The notes: generated by a model not told the origin, from the sequence alone. DNA of 34,700 bases from an uncultured Prevotellaceae bacterium (GCA_945828295.1 CALZQV010000008.1:1-34700); one strand, 5' to 3'; shown: positions 17,255 to 26,900, numbered from the stretch's first letter. Numbers and translations are program-made.

Positions 17255-18258
17255 TTTTTAAGCAGTTTCCGGGCGGTCTCCACCAGCGTGTCGCGCCCCT
17301 TGAGCATGTCCGCCGAGTCGAGCGTACAAACGATATCGGGCTGGATGCCGAACTCGATGTGTTGCATGTCCTTGTCGAACGAGGGCGAGGCACTGAAGCG
17401 CACGGCCCATCCGTTGGGCAGTTCGGAGGAGAAGGGCATGCCCGATCCGCCACCCGTCTGGTCGCCCAGCGTGGTTACGTTGGCACAGGCGCTCATGTTC
17501 CTGACAAACGTATTGCAGGCGCTGTAGCACTCACGGTTCTGCAACAGCACCACGGGCTTTTGCCACCTGACTCCCGTCGAGGGCTCGATGTATTCGGCCT
17601 TGGGCTGCGAGAAGTCGTTGTGGCCGCGCCCCGTCTTGTAGCAGCTGTAGCCGACGAGGATGCGCTGGTTCGTGAAGCGTTGGGCTATGCGTTCGGCATA
17701 GGTGAGCTGTCCGCCCGTGTTGCCTCGCACGTCGATGATAAGGCCGTTGCACGAGCGCAGGTAGTAGAGCACGTCATCCAGATTTCCCTCGCCCACACCG
17801 CTGCTGAACGACTCATACACCACGTAGCCGATGTTGTCGTCAAGTATTCGGTAGTGGATGCCGGCGGCAATCTTGTAGTCGGAGCCCAGGTACTCCCGGC
17901 GCAGTTCTTCGTCGAGGTTGCGCGGGTAGTCCTCGTGCCAGTGCCAGTAGCGACTCACGTCGGCCGAGGTGTAGAGGTTGACATGGCCGTCGCGCAGTTC
18001 GGCAAGCATGTCGGTGAGCACCTCTTGCAACTGCACGTTCGTCATGTTGGGCGAGATGCGCTTCCGGTAATCGGTGTGCACCTTGTTCCAGTCGAGGCCG
18101 ATGACGTCGGCCTTATAGTCGAGGAAGCAGTAGTGTTCGTCGATAATCTGCCACAGGGCCTCGAAGTTGCCTTCCGGCGTGTTGTCGAAGGTATCTTCGC
18201 GCACGCAGGCCGTGAGCAGCGAGGCCAGGAGCAGTATGCCGAGTGTAAGTTTCTTCAT
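17251..18258 (-). CDS. S41 family peptidase lipoprotein
   Basis: Lipobox LLTACVRED; GLIIDVRGNTGGQ, NRECYSACNTFV and LGDQTGGGSG of S41 (C-terminal processing/tricorn-core type). Confidence 0.88.
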   Translation of the reverse strand: MKKLTLGILLLASLLTACVREDTFDNTPEGNFEALWQIIDEHYCFLDYKADVIGLDWNKVHTDYRKRISPNMTNVQLQEVLTDMLAELRDGHVNLYTSADVSRYWHWHEDYPRNLDEELRREYLGSDYKIAAGIHYRILDDNIGYVVYESFSSGVGEGNLDDVLYYLRSCNGLIIDVRGNTGGQLTYAERIAQRFTNQRILVGYSCYKTGRGHNDFSQPKAEYIEPSTGVRWQKPVVLLQNRECYSACNTFVRNMSACANVTTLGDQTGGGSGMPFSSELPNGWAVRFSASPSFDKDMQHIEFGIQPDIVCTLDSADMLKGRDTLVETARKLLKN

Positions 18259-19058
18259 CGTTTGAGGGTTATTTCGTGGACATAGCCGATGAGAAATGCG
18301 CGGCCGTACTGGTGCTGGCGCAGGCCGTTGGCCTTCAGCTGGCGCAGGTCGCTGAGATAGCCCAGGCGCAGGGTTGCGTGGCGTATGTGCAGGTCGAGGC
18401 TGAAGGCCTGCCGCAGCGACAGGGCATTGCCTGGGTGCGTGGCCACGATGTTGTGGTCGTAGTGGCCGCGGTCGAACAGGTCATAGTAGCTCTGTCCGTA
18501 TTGCGGCGTGAAGGCCATGCCCACCAAGGGCATCTGTGCCTGATAGTGCAGGCCGAGGGTTTGTTTCCTGATTCTGAAGCTATAGTCGGCGCGCACGGCA
18601 GCCGACAGGCGCATGTTGGCTCGCGCCTGGGCGGGGTTGTTGGAGTTGCGGTCGTTGTATAGGAATCCGAGGTCGCCTCCGGCCATTCCGCCGGCCGTGA
18701 GCTCGAGGCCCTTCCAGAGCACGTTGCGCCACTGCCGCCCCCAGCCGAAGTCGTAGCGCACGCTTCCCCCCATGTAGTGGGCCGTCTGGGCCTGGTTCTC
18801 GGTGTACGAGACTTCGCCTTGCGTGGCGGTTTCGAACACAATGTGCTCGTTGCGCTTCAGGTGGCGCAGGGTGGTGTGGAGGAAGGTCAGCTGCGGCCCC
18901 GTGTATTCCATGGGCGAGAGGTAGGTGTCGAGGTGGTTGGCGCGGCCCAGTGCGAAGAGGGTGGCGTGGGTCGACGGCCTTCCCTCCGGCTCCTCTCCCT
19001 TGGCTGAGAAGGGCAGAAGGAGCATGAGCGTTGCGAATATGTAGAGACTCCTTTTCAT
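18255..19058 (-). CDS. DUF3316-like secreted/outer-membrane-associated protein
   Basis: Signal peptide; THATLFALGRANHLDTYLSPMEYTGPQL and FLYNDRNSNNPAQARA recall Bacteroidetes DUF3316; ATGA overlap with the S41 gene. Confidence 0.7.
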   Translation of the reverse strand: MKRSLYIFATLMLLLPFSAKGEEPEGRPSTHATLFALGRANHLDTYLSPMEYTGPQLTFLHTTLRHLKRNEHIVFETATQGEVSYTENQAQTAHYMGGSVRYDFGWGRQWRNVLWKGLELTAGGMAGGDLGFLYNDRNSNNPAQARANMRLSAAVRADYSFRIRKQTLGLHYQAQMPLVGMAFTPQYGQSYYDLFDRGHYDHNIVATHPGNALSLRQAFSLDLHIRHATLRLGYLSDLRQLKANGLRQHQYGRAFLIGYVHEITLKR

Positions 19059-19106
19059 GTTGACTTTCCCTCGTTATGGTGTTTTGGGGATTGGGGCGAT
19101 GGCTTT

Positions 19107-21782
19107 TTATTCGAAGAGCCTCAGTTGGCCGTTCAGCTCGTCGGCCGCCTCGGCTTGGCTTTGCTGGTCTTCCTCGTTGTCGTCCGTCGGTGTGGTGTCC
19201 TCGGTTCCGTTGCCTTCGTTGCCGGTCTCCGTGGTTTCGGCCGGTTCGGGCCAACGTGTGGGCTCCAACTCCTCAATGCGTGCCACGTTGCAGGTGGTAA
19301 TGCGCTTACCCTTGGCCTTGAAGCTCTTCACGCCGATGAAGTCCTCGGCCTCCAGGTCGAGCGGTTCGCGGAAGTCGTCGTTGCCTCCCATGGTCACGAG
19401 CAGGTGGGGATAGGGCGTGTCGGTAATCAGGATGAGCTGGCTCTCGGGGTTCTCGCCCAGGTAGTTCTGGTGGCGTGCGATGGCGTCGAGCGTGAATCGC
19501 TTCATGTAGGCGTATCCCTGCTGGTCGGCGTCGAAGAGGCATGCCGTCCACACCTTTCCGACTTCATATTTCTCGATGCGCAGAATGTCGTCCTCGTAGT
19601 GGTTGTTGATGTCGAAGTTGGTGACGTAGAACTCGCCGTTGCGGCGGATGACAAGTATCTGTTCGTCGCTGTTGAACTCGCCCAGGAAGTTGCCCTGCCC
19701 GTCGTAGTTGAGGCGCTTCACGTCGGGGTCGAACCACACTTTGCGTCCTCCCAGCGTGCTTCCGCCGTGGCTCTTCAGGCGTATGTTGGCTACGTCGAGC
19801 TTGGTCACCAGGTTACCCATGCTCTGGCGTCCCTTGATGGCGATTTCGGAGAAGTCTTTGTCGAAGAACACGCGCTTGAGCTTCGGGTTGGGCTTCAGTG
19901 TAACCTTCACCACCTCGGCCTCGCCGTTGGGGTTCGGCGTGAAGTAGATCACGCGGCTGCCGGGCTTTCCTTGTGTGAGGTCGTACTCGCGGTCGCGCGT
20001 CATGCTGGTGACGTTGAAGCGCTTGATATACGAAGCCCCGCTCTTGCCGTCGCGGTAGATGGCGTTGTAGACGGTGCGTGAGTCGTTCTTCTTGAACACG
20101 GCGACATGGATGATTTCTGCCTTTTTCTTCTCGTTTTTCGAGCGTTCCGTCTCGCCCACGAACAGCTTTTCGGCAATGCGTACGACCTTGTATGTGCCGT
20201 CCTTGTAAAAGATGATGACGTCGTCGATATCCGAGCAGTTGCACACGAATTCGTCTTTCTTCATGCCAGTCCCGATGAAGCCCTCCTCGCGGTTGATGTA
20301 TAGCTTTTGGTTGGCCTCCACAACCTTGGTGGCGGTGATGGTGTCGAAGTTCTTGATTTCGGTCAGGCGGGGGTGGTCCTTGCCATATTTCTCCTTGATG
20401 AAGCGGAACCAGTCGCAAGTCACTTCCACCATGTTGGCCAGTTCTTTGTCAATCTGGGCTATCTCGTCCTTGATGCGTGCGATGTTCTCCTCGGCCTTGT
20501 CCTTGTTGAACTTCAGGATGCGGGCCATCTTGATTTCCATGAGCCGCAGGATGTCGTCCTTCGTGACCTCGCGCACCATCTTCGGGTACCACGGGGTCAG
20601 GCGTTCGTCAATCCACAGGCAGGCGTCGTCCATCGTCTTGGCGTTTTCGAACTGTCGGTCCTTGTAGATTCGCTCCTCGATGAAGATTTGTTCGAGCGTG
20701 GCAAAGTGCAGGGCTTCCATGAGCTCGCCCTTGCGGATGAGTCGTTCCTGGCGCAGCAGTTCGAGCGTGGTGTCGGTGTTGCGGCGCAGCACGTCGCTCA
20801 CGGTGAGGAAGCAGGGCTTGCGGTTGTCTATGACGCAGCAGTTGGGCGATATCGATACCTCGCAGTCGGTGCAGGCATACAGGGCGTCGATGGTTTTGTC
20901 GCTCGAGGCGCCGGGCGTCAGGTGTATCAGAATCTCCACGCCGGAGGCTGTCAGGTCCTCCACCTTGCGTACCTTGATTTTGCCTTTCTCGGCAGCTTTC
21001 AGTATGCTGTCGATGAAGGCGCTTGGCTTCGAGGCCGTTCCGGTGGTCTTTCCGAAGGGGATTTCCGTGATGGCAAGGGTCTTGTTGTCGCGCTTCTCTA
21101 TCTTGGCCCTGACGCGCACGCTGCCGCCGCGCTGCCCGTCGTTGTACTTCGAGACATCGATGCTTCCGCCAGTGGGGAAGTCGGGGTAGAGGTGGAACTC
21201 CTCGCCGTGGAGGTAGCTGATTGCTGCATCGCAGATTTCGTTGAGGTTATGGGGGAGTATCTTGCAGCTCAGGCCCACGGCGATGCCTTCGGCTCCCTGG
21301 GCCAGGAGCAGCGGGAACTTCACGGGCAGGGTTATGGGCTCCTTGTTGCGGCCGTCGTACGACAGCTTCCATTCCGTTGTCTTGGGATTGAAGACGACGT
21401 CGAGTGCAAACTTCGACAGGCGTGCCTCGATGTAACGGCCGGCTGCTGCGTCGTCGCCCGTGAGTATGTTACCCCAGTTGCCTTGGCAGTCGACGAGCAG
21501 GTCCTTCTGTCCCAGCTGCACCAGCGCATCCTTAATGCTGGCGTCGCCGTGGGGATGGAATTGCATGGTGTGGCCCACTATGTTGGCAACCTTGTTGAAA
21601 CGCCCGTCGTCCATGCGCTTCATCGAGTGCATGATGCGGCGCTGAACGGGCTTGAATCCGTCGCCTATGTGTGGCACTGCGCGTTCCAGGATTACGTATG
21701 AGGCGTAGTCAAGGAACCAGTTTTGGTACATCTGGTTTAAGTGGTGGGTAATGCCTTCAATGTGCTTTACGTCGTCGGTCAT
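19107..21782 (-). CDS. parC: DNA topoisomerase IV subunit A
   Basis: QNWFLDYASYVILERAVPHIGDGFKPVQRRIMHSM and MQFHPHGDASI. Start at MTDDVKHIEG (21782) rather than the track start, which lies beyond the promoter. Acidic C-terminal tail ending GQLRLFE. Confidence 0.88.
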   Translation of the reverse strand: MTDDVKHIEGITHHLNQMYQNWFLDYASYVILERAVPHIGDGFKPVQRRIMHSMKRMDDGRFNKVANIVGHTMQFHPHGDASIKDALVQLGQKDLLVDCQGNWGNILTGDDAAAGRYIEARLSKFALDVVFNPKTTEWKLSYDGRNKEPITLPVKFPLLLAQGAEGIAVGLSCKILPHNLNEICDAAISYLHGEEFHLYPDFPTGGSIDVSKYNDGQRGGSVRVRAKIEKRDNKTLAITEIPFGKTTGTASKPSAFIDSILKAAEKGKIKVRKVEDLTASGVEILIHLTPGASSDKTIDALYACTDCEVSISPNCCVIDNRKPCFLTVSDVLRRNTDTTLELLRQERLIRKGELMEALHFATLEQIFIEERIYKDRQFENAKTMDDACLWIDERLTPWYPKMVREVTKDDILRLMEIKMARILKFNKDKAEENIARIKDEIAQIDKELANMVEVTCDWFRFIKEKYGKDHPRLTEIKNFDTITATKVVEANQKLYINREEGFIGTGMKKDEFVCNCSDIDDVIIFYKDGTYKVVRIAEKLFVGETERSKNEKKKAEIIHVAVFKKNDSRTVYNAIYRDGKSGASYIKRFNVTSMTRDREYDLTQGKPGSRVIYFTPNPNGEAEVVKVTLKPNPKLKRVFFDKDFSEIAIKGRQSMGNLVTKLDVANIRLKSHGGSTLGGRKVWFDPDVKRLNYDGQGNFLGEFNSDEQILVIRRNGEFYVTNFDINNHYEDDILRIEKYEVGKVWTACLFDADQQGYAYMKRFTLDAIARHQNYLGENPESQLILITDTPYPHLLVTMGGNDDFREPLDLEAEDFIGVKSFKAKGKRITTCNVARIEELEPTRWPEPAETTETGNEGNGTEDTTPTDDNEEDQQSQAEAADELNGQLRLFE

Positions 21783-21814
21783 GAAATTTAAGGGTAATTC
21801 GTCGTTATTTCGCG

Positions 21815-21822
21815 CAAATATA
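21815..21822 (-). promoter_or_regulatory. -7 box (TATATTTG on minus) for parC
   Basis: CAAATATA on plus, 32 nt upstream of ATG 21782; lies inside the track's N-terminal extension. Confidence 0.55.
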
Positions 21823-21928
21823 CTAAAAAAAACGGACAAGACGATGCATTTCGCCGATTTTAATCAAGCGAAGGCCGGCGATGAGCCCCGTTTCGACAGG
21901 AACGGGACTTCGCCGAGGGTGCGGCGAA

Positions 21929-22015
21929 GGTTAAGTTAACTTGGGGGCAAAAGTTAAGTTAACCCTCGCCCCAAGGTTAAGTTAACTTGAGGCCGAAGGT
22001 TAACTTAACCTTGGG
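21929..22015. repeat. About 23-bp spaced repeat of TTAAGTTAAC (3 direct copies and 1 inverted) containing a 17-bp-stem hairpin
   Basis: TTAAGTTAAC at 21931, 21954 and 21977; GTTAACTTAA at 21999. CCCAAGGTTAAGTTAAC (21970-21986) is a perfect inverted repeat of GTTAACTTAACCTTGGG (21999-22015), loop 12 nt. Confidence 0.93.
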
Positions 22016-22018
22016 AAG

Positions 22019-23923
22019 TCAGAAAGCGACGTTGATGCCCGCCATCACCGTGGCGTGGGGCATGGGGAAGCCTTGGTTGACCTCGTAGTGCTGGGCGAGC
22101 AGGTTCTCGCCACGTATCCACAGGTTGGCCTGGCGGCACACCTGGTAGCCCAGGGTCACGTTGAGCAGGCAGAAGTCTTCTTTCGCGGGGTTGGCGCCGA
22201 CGGCTGTGTAGAGGTTGTGGATATATTGCATGTTGCCCACGACAGACCATTGTCCGTAGGTGGCATTTGCACCGATGAAACCGCTGTATTCCGGCGCTGC
22301 CACCGTGGGGTGCTCCATGTGCAGGTAGGCATGATTGGTGGTGAGTTGCCAGTGACGGTTGACCCTCCAGCTGGCTTCGAGTTCTGCCCCGCAGTTCTCA
22401 ACCTTGCCCGTGTTGACGTTGCGCATGGCCACTGGCTGGATGAGGTTGTCGCCGCGCAGGTAGAAGATGTTGGCCCCATAGGTGACGGGGCCTACGCGGT
22501 GGCGCCACGACACTTCGTAGTTCCAGATGCGTTCGGGCTCCAGGTCGAGGTTCGAGGGAGGGTAGAGGTACAGCTCGCGCATGGTGGGGTTGCGGAATCC
22601 CTTGCCAGCCAAGAGTTTCACTTGGCCCGTCTCCATGGGTCGCAGGACGATGCCCGCCTGTGGAATCCACTCGGTGCCGGTGATGGAGTGGTGGTCGAGG
22701 CGCAGCCCGGCGTCGAGCGTAATCCATTGGGCCAGCGTCTGGCGGAAGTCGATGTAGGCCGCCGTCTCGTTGCGGTGCAACTTGCCGCTCTGCTTACCAG
22801 GTGTCGTGAGGGTCTCGCCGGTGGCCTTCGAGGTGTACCAGGCGTGGCCGTAGATGTGCTGATAGTCGAGCCCGAGGGTAAGTCGGTTGCCCTTGAAGAG
22901 TTGTGTGCTTTGGTAGAGCGACAGACCTGCCAGGTTGTCGCGCGAGCGGAAGTATCGGACCGTGGGCGACGAGGCGTTGGTCGTTCCGTCGTCAATCTTG
23001 TGGCGGCCAAAGTTGGAGTACACGCTGACGGCACCGCTCGTGCGGCCGTAGTGGTTCTCGGCCACGAGCGAGGAGACACCGCGCGTTATCCACTGCTGGG
23101 CGCCGTAGAGCGGAGCCGTGCGTGGCCCGGGGTTCGAGGCGTTGAAGTGGGTGACGTTGAGGTCGGCATAGGCTCGCCAGTGGCTCGTGATGTCGTAGCC
23201 CAACTTGGCGTAACCGCCGTATTGCTCAAAGCCCATGTTGGGCCGGTGGTTGTCGGTTCGGCCATACTGGGCCGCAACGGTGGAGAAGAAGCGCCCGTGG
23301 CGCACTTGGTTCGAGCCCTCGGCCTGCAGGGTTGCGTGGCTGCCGGCGCTGAGGCTGAGGTGGGTTGAAACAGTGTCGTGGCCCACGGCAAAGCCTCGCG
23401 TGACGATGTTCACCACGCCGCCCATGGCGTTGGAGCCGTAGAGCACCGAGGCTGGTCCGCGCACGACCTCAACGCGCTCGGCCATCAGCGTCTGGTAGCT
23501 ATCGGCAATGGGGTGGCCGTAGACTCCGTTATACTGGGGATGACCGTCGACGAGCACCATCAGCTGGCCCGCGCTGCCGGCAATGCCACGCAGGCTGATG
23601 CCTCCGGCAGAGCCCGTCGACACACCGTAGCCCATCATGGCGCGGCTGGTGACGAAAAGGCCCGGCACCTGCTGCATGACGGTTGGCAGGATGTTTGGCA
23701 AGTGCTGCTCGGTGAGTCGCTCACGGCCGATGACGCTGACGGTCATGGGCAGGTGGCGCACGTCGGCCGAGTCGCGGGCTCCGGTAACTACTATCTCGTG
23801 GAGCGAAACGGTGTCGGCCACAGCCTGTTCCTCCGTCACGGCAGGCCGGTTGCCGGGCGCGGCTGAGCAGAGGAACACACCGAGCGCGAGCCCCCACAAG
23901 GGGCGCATGGATGTGAAATGCAT
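22019..23923 (-). CDS. TonB-dependent outer membrane receptor
   Basis: VSLHEIVVTGARDSADVRHLPMTVSVIGRERL, QVPGLFV, GGISLRGI and VEVVRGPASVLYGSNAMGGVVNIVTR. Start set at MHFTSMRPLWGLALGVFLCSA because the longer track start overlaps the upstream peptidase gene. Confidence 0.9.
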   Translation of the reverse strand: MHFTSMRPLWGLALGVFLCSAAPGNRPAVTEEQAVADTVSLHEIVVTGARDSADVRHLPMTVSVIGRERLTEQHLPNILPTVMQQVPGLFVTSRAMMGYGVSTGSAGGISLRGIAGSAGQLMVLVDGHPQYNGVYGHPIADSYQTLMAERVEVVRGPASVLYGSNAMGGVVNIVTRGFAVGHDTVSTHLSLSAGSHATLQAEGSNQVRHGRFFSTVAAQYGRTDNHRPNMGFEQYGGYAKLGYDITSHWRAYADLNVTHFNASNPGPRTAPLYGAQQWITRGVSSLVAENHYGRTSGAVSVYSNFGRHKIDDGTTNASSPTVRYFRSRDNLAGLSLYQSTQLFKGNRLTLGLDYQHIYGHAWYTSKATGETLTTPGKQSGKLHRNETAAYIDFRQTLAQWITLDAGLRLDHHSITGTEWIPQAGIVLRPMETGQVKLLAGKGFRNPTMRELYLYPPSNLDLEPERIWNYEVSWRHRVGPVTYGANIFYLRGDNLIQPVAMRNVNTGKVENCGAELEASWRVNRHWQLTTNHAYLHMEHPTVAAPEYSGFIGANATYGQWSVVGNMQYIHNLYTAVGANPAKEDFCLLNVTLGYQVCRQANLWIRGENLLAQHYEVNQGFPMPHATVMAGINVAF

Positions 23924-23936
23924 ACAGGCAGGGATG

Positions 23937-26846
23937 TTAGTAACCAAAGATTTCCTCCAGCGAGAGGCGGTGTATGGGGGCAATCTTCTCAAGGGCTGCG
24001 ATGTCGAGTTCCTTCTCGTCGCCCAGGATGAGGTAGCGGCCGGTCTTGCCCGCCATGTGCTGCTGCTCAAAGTTGGCAATGTCCTGGAGCGTGAGTCCCT
24101 GCAGGTCGTCGTAAATCTTCTTGTTCACGTCGTAGTCGTAACCCATCCGGCGAGCGGCGATGTAGGCCAGGATGACGTTGAACTTTGTGGTGCGCTGGCT
24201 GGCCAGTTGCTTCGTGAGGGCGTCCTTGGCAATCTGGAAGGCGGCCTCGGATTGCGGCATCTTGTCGAGAATCTCGCGGAACTGCCGCACGCAGTCCATC
24301 ATCTTGTCGTTCTGGGTTATGATGTAGGTGAAGAAGTTTTCGGGTTCGCCCTGCTTCGACGGCGTGAGGTAGTAGGCGGCGGCACTGTAGGCCAGACCGC
24401 GGGCCTCGCGCAACTCCTGGAAGACGATTCCGTTCATGCCCCCGCCGTAGTACTCGTTGAAGAGGTCGATGGTTGCGTGCTCGTCGGGGCTGGTCTGGCG
24501 TCCTTCATTAAAGTACATGCGCATGTAGATGTTCTTGGCATCGTAGGGGGCGATGAAGACTTCGGGTTGCGTGGCCGTGAGCAGACGGTAGGGAGTGCCT
24601 TCGGGTACGGCTTTCAGCGGCTGCTTCGTGACGTGGAGTTCGGTCATGCTCTTGTCGAGTTCCTTCTCCGACAACGGGCCGTAGTAGAGCACCGTGTGCT
24701 CGAACTGGGCGATGCCGGCGAGCAGGTCGAGCAGGGCCTGCGGGTCGGTCTCGCGCAGCTGTTGCTCGGTCATGTTGTCACGCATGACATTGTGGGGACC
24801 GTACATGCCGTAGTAGTTGAGCATGTTGAAGCATGTGCGCTGGTCGGTCTTCACGTCCTGGCGGTTCTTGAGTGTGAGAGCCACGTACTGCTCGTAGGCG
24901 TCGCGGTCGGCCTTGGCATGGCGCAGCAGGTCCTCGAGCAGGGCAAGCGCCTGCGCCATGTTCTCGCCCAGGCCGCTCAGGCCAATCTGTATGGCATCGC
25001 CCTGAACGCTGAGGGAGTAGTTGCAGGCCAGTTTGTAGAACTGCTGTTTCAGCTGGGCTGCCGAGAGTTTGTCGGTTCCCAGGAAGTCGATGTAGCCGGC
25101 GGCCACGTCGTAGCGGTTGTCATCCTCCTGACCGAATTCGTAACGGAAGACCAGGTTGAAAAGGTCGTTCTCCTTGTTCTGCTTATAGATGACGGGCAGA
25201 CCCTTTGCGGTCTCGAAGCGCGAGAGATCCTTCTCGAAGTCGAGGAAGACGGGCTGGATGGGGTCGACCGTGCTCTCCTGTACCTCCTTGACAAAGGAGC
25301 TCACCAGGTCGCGGTTGGTGGGGATGGGCGTGATGGCCGGCTTTTCTATCTTCTTCTGCGACGTGTCGGCTCCCTGCCGCTTATACACGGTGACGTAGCC
25401 CTCGCCGAAGAAACGGGTGGCGAAGTTCACGATGTCTTGCTTCGTGATTTGGCTGAGGCGGTCGAGCTGTCCGACTTCCTGCTCCCACGCTATGCCGTTG
25501 ATGAAGGCGTCGAGCATCTTGCTCACGCGAGCGCTGTTGCGGTCGAGGCCTTGCAGCTCGTCGAGCTTCATGTTGTTGACAGCTGCCGTGATAAGGTCGT
25601 CGTCGAAGTCGCCGCGCTTCAGCTTCTCAATCTCGCCAAGCATAAGCGCCTTCACCTCGTCGAGCGACTGCCCTTCCTTGGGCATACCGGCCAGCAGGAA
25701 GACCCCGTAGTCAAGCATGGGTTCCACCTCGGCCTGGGCGCCCATCACCTTCATCTGCTGGTTAAGGTCGAGGTCGAAAAGGCCGGCCTTGCCGTTATAG
25801 AGGATGGAGCTGATGAGCTGCAGCGTGTCGTTCTGAAGCGACTGGGCGCGCTCGCTGCGCCAGCCCAGCCAGATGTTCTCGGCCTCCAGGCCCACGACGG
25901 TCGTGTCGACGGGCTGGGTCAGGGCTTGCAGTTCGGGGAACGTGGGCTGGCTGACGTCGTCGCCCGGCTGCCACTGGCCGAAGTATTTCTCCAGGGTTTG
26001 CATGACCTCGTCGGGGTCAAAGTCGCCCGCCATGCAGATGGCCACGTTGTTGGGCACGTACCATTTGGCAAAGTACTCCTTGATGTTCGTGATGGAGGGG
26101 TTCTTCAGGTGCTGTTGTGTGCCGATGGTTGTCTGCGTGCCGTAGGGGTGGTTAGGGAATAGCTTGGCCATCAGGGCCTCGAACTGCTTGTTCATGTCAC
26201 TCGACAGCCCGATGTTGTATTCCTCATACACGGCCTCCAGCTCCGTGTGGAACCCACGGATGACCATGTTTTGGAAACGGTCGGCCTGTATGCGGGCCCA
26301 GTTCTCGACTTCGTTGGCCGGGATGTCCTCGGTGTAGCAGGTGACGTCGTTCGAGGTGAAGGCGTTGGTGCCCTGTGCGCCAATGGCGGCCATGAGTTTG
26401 TCGTACTCGTTGGGGATGAAATACTTGGCGGCCAGCTGGCTCACGCTGTCTATCTCGTGGTACTTCTGCTTACGTTGTGCCTCGTCCGTCAGGGTACGGT
26501 ACTCCTCGTAACGGCGCTCGATTTCGTCGAGTAACGGTGCCTCGGCCTCGGAGTCCGTGGTGCCGAACTGCTTGGTGCCCTTAAACATCAGGTGCTCCAA
26601 GTAGTGGGCCAGGCCGGTGGTTTCGGAAGGGTCGTTCTTCGAGCCGGTGCGGACGGCAACGTAGGTTTGTATTCGCGGCTCTTCTTTATTAACGGAGAGG
26701 TAGACTTTCAAACCGTTCTTCAGCGTGTAGATACGGGTTTGCATGGGGTCGTCCTTCACGGACTCATACTTGTGGCCTTGCTTGCAGCCACTCGTCAGGA
26801 TTGCCAGGACAATGGTGGTGGCAACCGAAAAGACTTTTAAATTCAT
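23937..26846 (-). CDS. M16 family zinc metallopeptidase (two-domain, lipoprotein)
   Basis: Lipobox LTSGCKQG; HYLEHLMFKGT (HxxEH) with a second M16-like half; 969 aa. Confidence 0.92.
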   Translation of the reverse strand: MNLKVFSVATTIVLAILTSGCKQGHKYESVKDDPMQTRIYTLKNGLKVYLSVNKEEPRIQTYVAVRTGSKNDPSETTGLAHYLEHLMFKGTKQFGTTDSEAEAPLLDEIERRYEEYRTLTDEAQRKQKYHEIDSVSQLAAKYFIPNEYDKLMAAIGAQGTNAFTSNDVTCYTEDIPANEVENWARIQADRFQNMVIRGFHTELEAVYEEYNIGLSSDMNKQFEALMAKLFPNHPYGTQTTIGTQQHLKNPSITNIKEYFAKWYVPNNVAICMAGDFDPDEVMQTLEKYFGQWQPGDDVSQPTFPELQALTQPVDTTVVGLEAENIWLGWRSERAQSLQNDTLQLISSILYNGKAGLFDLDLNQQMKVMGAQAEVEPMLDYGVFLLAGMPKEGQSLDEVKALMLGEIEKLKRGDFDDDLITAAVNNMKLDELQGLDRNSARVSKMLDAFINGIAWEQEVGQLDRLSQITKQDIVNFATRFFGEGYVTVYKRQGADTSQKKIEKPAITPIPTNRDLVSSFVKEVQESTVDPIQPVFLDFEKDLSRFETAKGLPVIYKQNKENDLFNLVFRYEFGQEDDNRYDVAAGYIDFLGTDKLSAAQLKQQFYKLACNYSLSVQGDAIQIGLSGLGENMAQALALLEDLLRHAKADRDAYEQYVALTLKNRQDVKTDQRTCFNMLNYYGMYGPHNVMRDNMTEQQLRETDPQALLDLLAGIAQFEHTVLYYGPLSEKELDKSMTELHVTKQPLKAVPEGTPYRLLTATQPEVFIAPYDAKNIYMRMYFNEGRQTSPDEHATIDLFNEYYGGGMNGIVFQELREARGLAYSAAAYYLTPSKQGEPENFFTYIITQNDKMMDCVRQFREILDKMPQSEAAFQIAKDALTKQLASQRTTKFNVILAYIAARRMGYDYDVNKKIYDDLQGLTLQDIANFEQQHMAGKTGRYLILGDEKELDIAALEKIAPIHRLSLEEIFGY

Positions 26847-26869
26847 ACTTATAAGATTACAAAATCACG

Positions 26870-26877
26870 CAAATATA
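26870..26877 (-). promoter_or_regulatory. -7 box (TATATTTG on minus) for the M16-TonB receptor operon
   Basis: CAAATATA on plus, 23 nt upstream of ATG 26846. Confidence 0.5.
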
Positions 26878-26900
26878 GTGCTTTTTCCGCGCAAATGTTG

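Noticed and set aside
17251-18258. Loss of the S41 catalytic lysine (TGGG in place of TxGK) as a possible inactive protease
   Set aside because: Tricorn-core/IRBP-type S41 members normally carry a TGG-type motif and use a different catalytic set, so this is not evidence of inactivation.
20307-21701. 464-aa plus-strand ORF
   Set aside because: Antisense to parC, whose motifs are unmistakable.
19107-21839. ParC start at 21839
   Set aside because: The extra residues MSVFFSIFARNNDELPLNF come from the promoter region, including the -7 box at 21815-21822; MTDDVKHIEG at 21782 is the likely start.
23637-26162. 841-aa plus-strand ORF
   Set aside because: Antisense to the M16 peptidase and TonB receptor genes; no recognisable domains.
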